Origin: Methylocystis rosea
Lineage (GTDB): Bacteria; Pseudomonadota; Alphaproteobacteria; Rhizobiales; Beijerinckiaceae
Assembly: GCF_003855495.1 (NCBI RefSeq)
Contig: NZ_CP034086.1
Span: 2,889,501 to 2,953,500 of the forward strand
Length of the DNA stretch: 64,000 bases
Direction: 5' to 3'
The translations under genes were made by a program, and so were the position numbers. Shown piece by piece: positions 45,330-55,213 of the stretch. Positions within the stretch are counted from its first letter, which is position 1. The number at the start of each line of letters is the position of its first letter. The notes under the pieces were generated by a model. That model did not search any database and was not told where the DNA came from. It was given only the letters and a program-made list of their open reading frames with translations.

Positions 45330-46019
45330 TTAGTCACGTTGAGCGTCGCAGAGCGAACGCAACGCCGCGAGATTGACGATCTCGGCGCCGCCGCGCGACA
45401 ATTTCACCCAGCCAGAACGCTCGAACGTTTTCAGCGTACGGCCGACGACTTCACGCGCGGTGCCGAGATCCGCGGCCAGCGCCTGTTGCGTCGCCGCGAT
45501 CTTGTCGCCGGCGCCGCGCAGCGCGAGAAGACGTTCGGCCAAGCGAACATTGATGCGCGTGCAGACAATCTCCTCGATACGCGACATCAGCGAGGCAAGA
45601 CGCTTGCCGTAGCCGTCGAACACCAGCGCACGGAAACTTTCCGACGCGTTCATCAGCGCGTTGAACCGATCGGCGGGCACGACATAGGCGGTGACGTCGG
45701 TTTCGGCGACCCCCTCGGCGGCGTAGGCGTCGTCCGAGAGCAGCGAGGCTGTCGTCAGAATGCAGGTTTCGTTCGCGCCGACCCGGTAAAGCACGATTTC
45801 CCGCCCCGATTCGGTCACCCGCTGCACCCGCACCGAGCCCGAAACAATCAGCGGAAAGTGCGCGCAATAATCGCCGGGTCGAAACAGCACGGCGCCGCGC
45901 GGAATTTGCTTACGCATGGCGGAGTCCCGCAGAAGCGTCTTGGTCGCCGCGTCGAGGCTGCGCAAGGAGGGCGTTTCGTCGATCCAATCAGACGGCATCG
46001 TCTGCCCTTCGTCGCTCAC
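45330..46019 (-). CDS. Crp/Fnr family transcriptional regulator
   Basis: The product is 229 residues. Cyclic-nucleotide-fold sensor (AVLFRPGDYCAHFPLIVSGSVRVQRV) and C-terminal helix-turn-helix (QQALAADLGTAREVVGRTLKTFERSG). The four N-terminal cysteines of an oxygen-sensing Fnr are absent. Relatives are often next to sqr and oxidase genes. It is expected to activate sqr-cyd, or to respond to redox or sulfur. It ends 97 bp upstream of sqr. Confidence 0.87.
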   Translation of the reverse strand: MSDEGQTMPSDWIDETPSLRSLDAATKTLLRDSAMRKQIPRGAVLFRPGDYCAHFPLIVSGSVRVQRVTESGREIVLYRVGANETCILTTASLLSDDAYAAEGVAETDVTAYVVPADRFNALMNASESFRALVFDGYGKRLASLMSRIEEIVCTRINVRLAERLLALRGAGDKIAATQQALAADLGTAREVVGRTLKTFERSGWVKLSRGGAEIVNLAALRSLCDAQRD

Positions 46020-46081
46020 GATCCAAAGTCTTCACTCAGGCGCGCTGCGAATAACGCACCCATGCTGATCGTCGATGACGT

Positions 46082-46282
46082 CTAGAAGGCGGCGCCCGAT
46101 TTGGCGCCGTACCGCTTCAGCGCCATCGCTAATGGGCAGAGGCCCGTGAAGGCCGCCTGCAACAGGTTGACGCCGACGAAAGCGGTGAGCAAGAGCCACC
46201 ACGGGCTGAACAACTGCGCCAAAAGCAGGCTCAGGAGGATCATGGTCCCGGCGAAGGCCATGATGATGCGATCAATGCTCAT
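46082..46282 (-). CDS. DUF2892 membrane protein, cotranslated with BigR
   Basis: The product is 66 residues. IIMAFAGTMILLSLLLAQLF and WWLLLTAFVGVNLLQAAFTGLCPL form two membrane helices, with LCP at the family Cys. It overlaps the repressor gene (ATGA 46279-46282), the same pairing as in the bigR operon. Such proteins may conduct thiocyanate or related small sulfur species. Confidence 0.88.
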   Translation of the reverse strand: MSIDRIIMAFAGTMILLSLLLAQLFSPWWLLLTAFVGVNLLQAAFTGLCPLAMALKRYGAKSGAAF

Positions 46283-46638
46283 CGGGTGAGTTCCTTCGAT
46301 TTGGCGCGCGCGCGCGGTTTGGCCGGCTTGCCGCACTGCTCGGCGCAGAACATTTCATAGAGCAGTCCGATGATCCGCGAGACGTTTCCATCGGACAAGG
46401 AATAGTAAATCGTCTGCGATTCGCGGCGGGTCTTGACGAGCTTGTCCTCGCGCAGCCGCGCAAGATGCTGCGAGAGCGACGATTGGCTGAGCCCGATCGC
46501 CTCCTGCAGCTTCGTCACGGAGAGCTCGCCCCCATGCAGTTGGCAGAGCACCATCAACCGATGGCGATTGGCGAGCGCCTTGAGAAAGCTCTCGGCCTCC
46601 GCAGCTTTCGGCGCGAGCGCAAGCAGATTTACATTCAT
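46279..46638 (-). CDS. bigR: BigR/SqrR-type ArsR repressor, persulfide sensor
   Basis: The product is 119 residues. A winged helix with FLKALANRHRLMVLCQLHGGELSV and LSQSSLSQHLARLREDKLV. Cysteines C32 and C98 are 66 residues apart, the spacing of the persulfide/tetrasulfide-forming pair in SqrR (C41/C107) and BigR (C42/C108); a third Cys is at 102. The HTH and the C-terminal LYEMFC segment fit the family. It is followed by DUF2892. Dyads at 46645-46667 (its own promoter) and three other sites suggest autoregulation and a local regulon. Confidence 0.88.
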   Translation of the reverse strand: MNVNLLALAPKAAEAESFLKALANRHRLMVLCQLHGGELSVTKLQEAIGLSQSSLSQHLARLREDKLVKTRRESQTIYYSLSDGNVSRIIGLLYEMFCAEQCGKPAKPRARAKSKELTR

Positions 46639-46644
46639 GATATC

Positions 46645-46667
46645 TAAATTACGATTATCGAATATAA
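46645..46667. promoter_or_regulatory. BigR-type operator candidate, site B (autoregulatory)
   Basis: TAAATT-N10-AATATAA, immediately upstream of the repressor start at 46638. It has the same arm sequence and spacing as the other three sites. Binding here would block initiation of the bigR-DUF2892 transcript. Confidence 0.72.
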
Positions 46668-46733
46668 TTGTCAAGCGCGCCAGAGGCTCCTCCGAAGAGC
46701 GCTTATGTCGCATTCAAGCCAACAAGAATCCAG

Positions 46734-46756
46734 TATATTACGCAATTCTAATTTAA
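46734..46756. promoter_or_regulatory. BigR-type operator candidate, site C (HiPIP promoter)
   Basis: TATATT-N10-AATTTAA, one base from the shared consensus, 43 bp upstream of the HiPIP start. It lies in the 160-bp divergent region between the repressor and HiPIP genes, so it may serve either direction. Confidence 0.6.
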
Positions 46757-46798
46757 TGGAATCGTCCGAGAACGGACGAATTGCGAAGGGAGAGTGAA

Positions 46799-47035
46799 AT
46801 GGCTGAATGTCTCGCGCCCACGCGCCGCTCCTTGATGTTGCTGTTGGGCGCGGCCGCCGCTGGGCTGAGCGCAACGAGCGCGCAAGCAAAGTCGAGCAAA
46901 TCGGCGGCCGCCTACCGCGGCGCGCCGAACGGCCGGCAAAGTTGCGCCAACTGCTCCTGGTTCAACGCCCCATCGGGCTGCGGCGTCGTGAGCGGGCCCG
47001 TCAGCGCACGAGGCTGGTGCAATCTTTGGGGCTGA
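46799..47035 (+). CDS. Tat-exported high-potential iron-sulfur protein (HiPIP)
   Basis: The product is 78 residues. A twin-arginine signal (TRRSLMLLLGAAAAGLSATSAQA) is followed by a short mature protein with four cluster cysteines C49, C52, C61 and C74 in CANCSWF...GCGVV...RGWCNLWG. HiPIPs are periplasmic one-electron carriers with high potential. The start at 46799 is preferred for a normal Tat signal; GGGAG is upstream. It is in the intergenic space next to bigR and under a dyad, so it is likely co-regulated with sulfide genes. Confidence 0.87.
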   Translation: MAECLAPTRRSLMLLLGAAAAGLSATSAQAKSSKSAAAYRGAPNGRQSCANCSWFNAPSGCGVVSGPVSARGWCNLWG

Positions 47036-47086
47036 CGCGGACCGCGGGAATTCGGCGGCCGCGCGCCGCCCTCTTTTCCCCGAACT

Positions 47087-47109
47087 TAAATTCGCTATTG
47101 CTAATTTAA
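47087..47109. promoter_or_regulatory. BigR-type operator candidate, site D (RND operon)
   Basis: TAAATT-N10-AATTTAA. It is embedded in a perfect 10-bp inverted repeat (AACTTAAATT at 47083-47092, AATTTAAGTT at 47103-47112) with a 10-bp spacer. It is centred 36 bp upstream of the RND adaptor gene. Confidence 0.75.
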
Positions 47110-47133
47110 GTTTTACGCATATAACTGGGCTGC

Positions 47134-48116
47134 ATGAGACCAATGTGCCGCTACCATTTTGCGCCGACGGCGCTCCTCGCCGCGCTTGCCCTGTCCTCGG
47201 GCGTCAAGGCCGAAGAGGTCACGATCCGAGTCGCCCCGGTCGAGGACCTTAAAGCCGTGGTGGCGTCCGTCGAGCCTGCGCATCAATTGACGGCGCGGGC
47301 GCGCATCGGCGGCACCGTGAGCGCGCTCAAGATCAAAGAGGGCGATGACGTCGCCGGCGGCGCCGAAATCGCTTCAGTCGTCGATCAGAAGCTTTTTCTC
47401 CAGATGCAGGCGCTCGATCAGCGCATCCGCTCGCAGCAGGCGCAGCGCGAGAAGGCGCAGGGCGATTTCGATCGCGCGCAGGAACTGTTTCGGCGCGGCG
47501 TCTATACCAAGGCGCTGTTTGATCAGGCGAAGACGGCGCTCGACGTCGCCGACCGCAACCTCTCGGCGCTGCGCTCCGATCGCAGCGTGATCGAACAGCA
47601 GGCGGCGGAAGGCTCGGTGCGCGCGCCGGGACCAGGGCGCATCCTCACCATTCCGGTTTCCATCGGCCGCGTCGTCATGCCCGGCGAAACCATCGCGACG
47701 ATGGCCGAAGACAAATATATCCTGCGTCTGCAATTGCCCGAGCGCCACGCGCGTTTCATGCGCGCCGGCGACAAGGTCGAAATTGGCGCGCGCGGCCTGC
47801 ATGAAGAGGCGGGCGGCGGGCGCAAGCAGGGTCGGGTGCGCATCGTCTATCCCGAAATTCAGGGCGGCCGCGTCATCGCCGACGTCGACGTCGTAGGGCT
47901 GGGCGACTATTTCGTCGGCGAACGCGCGCGTGTTTACGTCACGACGGGCAAGCGCGACACGATCATCATACCGCGCAGCGCGGTCTACCGACGGGCCGGC
48001 GTGGATTTCGTCCGACTCGCCTCCGGCGAAGAGGTCGTCATTCAGCTTGGCGAAGCGCACGGCGACGGCGTCGAAATCCTGTCCGGGCTCCATGACGGCG
48101 ACGTGGTGTCTACGCC

Positions 48117-48120
<4 letters not shown>
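47134..48120 (+). CDS. RND efflux periplasmic adaptor (membrane fusion protein)
   Basis: The product is 328 residues. A signal peptide (FAPTALLAALALSSGVKA) precedes a lipoyl-like half (ARARIGGTVSALKIKEGDDV), a coiled coil and a beta-barrel region. It links an inner-membrane RND pump to an outer-membrane channel. It overlaps the pump gene by ATGA (48117-48120). A BigR-type dyad lies just upstream. The substrate is unknown; the absence of a TolC-type gene means an external partner is needed. Confidence 0.87.
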
Positions 48121-51349
<3,229 letters not shown>

Positions 51350-51353
<4 letters not shown>

Positions 51354-51703
51354 TCGAAGACTGGGCGGCGCTCGCCAAGAAGCTCTCGGCCGACATCAGA
51401 GAATTGCGGGTCGGCTCGCCTGAGGTGATGAAGGCCTTTTCGGCGATGGCGATATCGGCGGGCGCGCAAGGCGCGCTCGACCCCAAGACAAAGGAACTGA
51501 TCGCGCTTGCGGTCAGCGTTGCGGTGCGCTGCGACGATTGCATCGCTTTCCACGCCAAAGCCGCGTCACAGCGCGGCGCGACGCGCGAGGAGGTGATGGA
51601 GACGCTCGCCATGAGCATCTACATGGGCGCCGGACCGTCGGTGATGTATGCGAGCCACGCGCTCGCGGCGTTCACCCAGTTCGACGCCGAAAAGCAGGCC
51701 TGA
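51350..51703 (+). CDS. Carboxymuconolactone decarboxylase/AhpD-like protein
   Basis: The product is 117 residues. The AhpD pattern KELIALAVSVAVRCDDCIAFHAKAA contains the CxxC...H motif of alkylhydroperoxidase D-type thiol enzymes, then GATREEVMETLAMSIYMGAGPSVMY. It probably reduces peroxides or persulfides by its redox pair. It overlaps the RND gene (ATGA at 51350) and precedes the rhodanese gene by 17 bp. Confidence 0.87.
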
Positions 51704-51720
51704 GACGAAAGGAACGAACA

Positions 51721-52062
51721 ATGGCTCTGGGCTCTCTCTTATCGAAACTCGCGGGCGGCGGCGCGGCGCCGACGATCGAGCATGATGATTTCTGCCGCGT
51801 CGTCGCGGATAAATCCTGCGCCATCGTCGATGTGCGCGAGCCGCATGAATATGGCGCCGGGCATGTGCCGGGGGCCAAGAACATGCCGCTCTCGAGCTTC
51901 GATCCGACAAAGCTTCCGAAGGGCGACGTCGTCCTCATTTGCCAGGCGGGCGGACGTTCGGCCAAGGCGCTGGCCCAGGCGCAGGGCGCCGGACGAAAGG
52001 ATCTTCGCCACTATGCGCCCGGCACCGGCGGCTGGCGCGCGAGCGGCGGCGCGGTGGAATAG
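51721..52062 (+). CDS. Single-domain rhodanese
   Basis: The product is 113 residues. IVDVREPHEYGAGHVPGAKNMPL is the N-terminal rhodanese pattern; the catalytic Cys is in LICQAGGRSAKALAQAQ. Such proteins transfer sulfane sulfur, for example from persulfide to cyanide or to protein acceptors. It is the last gene of the RND-AhpD-rhodanese operon, with GGAACGAACA upstream. Its presence ties the pump operon to sulfane sulfur. Confidence 0.9.
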   Translation: MALGSLLSKLAGGGAAPTIEHDDFCRVVADKSCAIVDVREPHEYGAGHVPGAKNMPLSSFDPTKLPKGDVVLICQAGGRSAKALAQAQGAGRKDLRHYAPGTGGWRASGGAVE

Positions 52063-52090
52063 AAAACCACTCAGGTAGACATCGCGATCT

Positions 52091-52124
52091 GTCGTCCCCG
52101 ACGCGCATAGCGCGATCGGGGATC
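52091..52124. repeat. Half-copy of the 106-bp repeat
   Basis: GTCGTCCCCGACGCGCATAG... pairs with CGCGATCGGGGATCC, giving one hairpin of the element seen in full at 24209-24313 and 57841-57946. The other hairpin is absent. Confidence 0.65.
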
Positions 52125-52186
52125 CAGATATCACGTCGTCGCGATCGCTTCGCCGAGCGAAGCGTTGCGAGCTACGCCAATGCGGG

Positions 52187-52771
52187 TTACGCCGCCTTGC
52201 CGAGTTTGGTCGCTTCCGAGACCTCGTTGATCTTGCCGGTCTTCACATCATAGATGTAGCCGTAGATCGGGATGTTTTTCGGCACCAGCGGATGCGAACG
52301 GATGCGCGCGACGTCCTGCGCGACGCTTTCCTCCTGATTCTCGATCGTGTGCCACTTGATGAAGTGGCCGGCCGCGCAGCCGCCGCCATGTTGCGGGTTC
52401 GACCAGTTCTCGCCGTCGAAACTCGCCGTCGCCAGGCTGTCGTCCAGCAAGTCGCTCATGATCTCGTCGCAAAAGAGCTCCATGCCGCAATTGGTGTGGT
52501 GAATGACAAACCACTCCTTGGTGCCGAGCAGCTTATGAGAAATGACGAGCGAACGAATCGCGTCATCTGATGCGCGGCCGCCGGCGTTGCGGATCACATG
52601 CGCGTCGCCTTCCGACAGGCCCGCGTATTTCGCGGGATCGAGACGCGCATCCATGCAGGTCAGGATCGCGAAACCCCGCGCCGGCGGCAGCGCCAATTCG
52701 CTCTTGCTTCCGAAATTGGCGGCGTAAGCATTGTTCGCGGTCACGACCTCGTTGACGATCTGGCTTGCCAT
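52187..52771 (-). CDS. Beta-type carbonic anhydrase
   Basis: The product is 194 residues. Hydrates CO2 to bicarbonate. Zinc ligands are C39 in [12 protein letters not shown]92 and C95 in [10 protein letters not shown], and D41/R43 form the dyad; [15 protein letters not shown] is a conserved stretch. The start at 52771 is fixed by the family N-terminus and by GAGAGAGACATGG upstream. A monocistronic unit. Confidence 0.93.
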   Translation of the reverse strand: MASQIVNEVVTANNAYAANFGSKSELALPPARGFAILTCMDARLDPAKYAGLSEGDAHVIRNAGGRASDDAIRSLVISHKLLGTKEWFVIHHTNCGMELFCDEIMSDLLDDSLATASFDGENWSNPQHGGGCAAGHFIKWHTIENQEESVAQDVARIRSHPLVPKNIPIYGYIYDVKTGKINEVSEATKLGKAA

Positions 52772-52983
52772 GTCTCTCTCCCGTGTTGCCGTGTTGCTTT
52801 TGCAAAAGCTTTTTTGACCTTCCTCAACATTGAAGCGCTTCAGCTTCCTTTTCAAGCAGACAAGACGCTCGATCTTCGTGACATAGTCGCTTGACGATCA
52901 GCGATATATATTTCGGGAGCGTCGGCGCTGATACTGTATAACGTTCGCGCAGACGCGCAGGTCTAAGGGAGATGTTGTAGCGA

Positions 52984-53868
52984 ATGTCCGATTCCGCAGA
53001 GTTTTTTCCTGGTTTCGCTTCGCATTGGATCGATGCGCCGGCTGGAAAGATATTCGCCCGCGTCCACGGCGAGGGCCGGCCTCTGGTTCTGTTGCATGGG
53101 TTCGGCGAGACGCATGTCGCGTGGCGTAATATTGCGCCGGCGCTCTCAAAACGCTTCACGGTCGTTGCGATGGATCTGCGCGGCTATGGCTGGTCGGCGG
53201 TTCCGGCGAGCGAGAAGGGCGAGAACTATAGCAAACGGGAAATGGCCGCCGATGTCGTGGCGGTCATGGAGTCGCTCGGCCATGTGCGCTTCGCGCTTAT
53301 CGGTCACGACAGGGGCGCGCGCGTCGGCCAGCGGCTTGCGCTCGATCAGCCCGGTCGGCTCGATAAGATTGCGCTCATCAATATCGCGCCGATCAACGAT
53401 GAGTTTGGCGACGCGGATTTGCAGCGAGTCGGACGCGCGCGCTTCCTGGCGGCTGACGCGCCCAAGCCGGAAGAGCTGCTCAGCCTCGATCCGATCGGCT
53501 TTCTCGACGATGCGCTGATGAATGCAACCAAGGCGAAGTCGCTGGAGCCGTTCGGCGCGGAGGCGCTCGCGGCCTATCGCCAAGCCTTCAACGATCCGGC
53601 GCGCATTCACGCCTTCTGCGAGGACTTCCGCGCCGGCGCGACCATCGATCGCGAGCGCCTTGCAGAGGACAAGGCGGAGGGCAAGAAGCTCGTCATGCCG
53701 ACGCTCATCGTCGCCGGCGCGGCGACCTTTCCCGCGAACGGCCCCTCGCTCGTCGCCGCCTGGGGCGAATGGGGCGATGATGTCGCCGAGGCGCGCGTCG
53801 ACTCCGGCCTTTATCCAATGGAGGAGGCGCCGGCGGAGACGCTTGCCGCCCTGGAGAAATTCCTGTGA
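52984..53868 (+). CDS. Alpha/beta hydrolase, haloacetate-dehalogenase-like, catalytic His replaced
   Basis: The product is 294 residues. LLHGFGETHVAWR, MDLRGYGWS and GHDRGAR (nucleophile D109, carboxylate-binding R110 and R113) match fluoroacetate/haloacetate dehalogenases. The catalytic His of the conserved GHF.PEEAPE motif is replaced: here it reads SGLYPMEEAPAE (Leu at about 276). Activity may be lost or changed unless the base is an error. It is coupled (GTGA overlap) to the patatin gene. Confidence 0.8.
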   Translation: MSDSAEFFPGFASHWIDAPAGKIFARVHGEGRPLVLLHGFGETHVAWRNIAPALSKRFTVVAMDLRGYGWSAVPASEKGENYSKREMAADVVAVMESLGHVRFALIGHDRGARVGQRLALDQPGRLDKIALINIAPINDEFGDADLQRVGRARFLAADAPKPEELLSLDPIGFLDDALMNATKAKSLEPFGAEALAAYRQAFNDPARIHAFCEDFRAGATIDRERLAEDKAEGKKLVMPTLIVAGAATFPANGPSLVAAWGEWGDDVAEARVDSGLYPMEEAPAETLAALEKFL

Positions 53869-54725
53869 GCCTCTATCGCGGCAAGACCGTCGCGCTCGCC
53901 CTTGGCGGCGGCGGCGCGCGCGGGCTTGCGCATATCTGCGTGCTCGAGGCGCTCGACGAACTGGGCGTGCGTCCGGTGGCCATCGCCGGCGCCTCAATCG
54001 GCGCCATCGTCGGCGCCGCTTATGCTGCGGGCTTCTCGGGCGCGGAGCTGCGCGCCCACACTCAGGCCATTCTCAAGAACCGCATCGGACTCGCGCGCCG
54101 GCTGCTTCATGCGCGGGCGCGGGGGCGAAAGCGGCTTCTTTCCCGCGTCGCGCATCCGCTGCTATTCGACGGCGAGCGCTTTCTTCACGCCTTCTGGCCC
54201 GAAGGCATGCCGGAACGCTTCGAAGATCTAAGCATTCCGCTGCAGGTCGTCGCGACTGATTTTCGCCGCCGCATCGAAGCGGTTTTCGCCACGGGACCAT
54301 TGCGTCCCGCCGTGGCTGGGTCGATGGCTATTCCAGGCATCGTGCGCGCCGCCACGAGCGATCACGGCTATTTCGTCGATGGCGGATTGGTCAATCCCCT
54401 TCCTTATGACCATCTCTGGGGTCTTGCCGACATCGTCATCGCCGTCGACGTCTCCGGCAATTTCGGCGTCGAGACCGGCAAGGGGCCGCCGTCCGCCTTC
54501 GAGACGATGATCGTCGCGAGCCAGATCATGATGAACGCGATCAGCTCGCGCATGATCGCCGAGCGGCCGCCCGACGTGCTCATCCGACCGGAAGTGCATC
54601 AATATCTCGCGCTGGACCTCTTTAAGGCCTCGCGCATTTTCGCCGCCGGCGACGCCTGCCGCGACACGCTGCGCCAGGGACTGGCGCAGGCGGCGCTGCG
54701 GTTAGAGGCTCACCGCCGCGCCTGA
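53865..54725 (+). CDS. Patatin-like phospholipase
   Basis: The product is 286 residues from a GTG start overlapping the previous stop. Oxyanion GGGGARGLAH, nucleophile GASIG and the catalytic Asp in VDGGLVNPLP form the patatin dyad. It resembles the RssA/YchK group. It probably hydrolyses lipid acyl chains at the inner membrane. The 3' end overlaps tadA by 16 bp in convergent orientation. Confidence 0.9.
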   Translation: MSLYRGKTVALALGGGGARGLAHICVLEALDELGVRPVAIAGASIGAIVGAAYAAGFSGAELRAHTQAILKNRIGLARRLLHARARGRKRLLSRVAHPLLFDGERFLHAFWPEGMPERFEDLSIPLQVVATDFRRRIEAVFATGPLRPAVAGSMAIPGIVRAATSDHGYFVDGGLVNPLPYDHLWGLADIVIAVDVSGNFGVETGKGPPSAFETMIVASQIMMNAISSRMIAERPPDVLIRPEVHQYLALDLFKASRIFAAGDACRDTLRQGLAQAALRLEAHRRA

Positions 54726-55156
54726 AAGAAGTCGCGAAGGAGCAGCGCCGCCTCGCTTTCGCGAATGCCGCCATAGACTTCAGGACGATGATGGCAGGTC
54801 GGCTGCGCGAAAAATCGCGGCCCGTGCTCCACGGCGCCCCCCTTCGGATCGCTTGCCGCATAATAGAGCCGCCGAATGCGCGCGAAGGAAATGGCAGCCG
54901 CGCACATGGCGCAGGGCTCGAGCGTCACATAGAGATCGCAGTCGACAAGGCGCTCCGAGCCGAGCGCGGCGCAGGCTTGCCGAATGACGAGCATCTCGGC
55001 GTGCGCCGTCGGATCACGATCGCGCAGCGTGCGGTTGCCGGCGGCAGCGATGATTTCGCCATTGCGCGCAAGCGCCGCGCCGACCGGGACTTCGCCTGCC
55101 GCCGCCGCCGCGCGCGCCTGCTCGAAAGCGGCGCTGAAAGGGTCATTGCCATTCAT
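54710..55156 (-). CDS. tadA: tRNA-specific adenosine deaminase
   Basis: The product is 148 residues. It converts adenosine 34 of tRNA-Arg(ACG) to inosine. HAEMLVIRQA contains the zinc His and proton-shuttle Glu; TLEPCAMCAAA carries the two zinc cysteines. GAVEHGPRFFAQPTCHHRPEVYGG is the C-terminal RNA-binding segment. Divergent from rluB. Confidence 0.94.
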   Translation of the reverse strand: MNGNDPFSAAFEQARAAAAAGEVPVGAALARNGEIIAAAGNRTLRDRDPTAHAEMLVIRQACAALGSERLVDCDLYVTLEPCAMCAAAISFARIRRLYYAASDPKGGAVEHGPRFFAQPTCHHRPEVYGGIRESEAALLLRDFFQARR

Positions 55157-55213
55157 TTGCGTCTCTTCAGCGATCGCGCTTCAAAGCGCGCTTGCCGCCT
55201 GCTATCAGAACCC

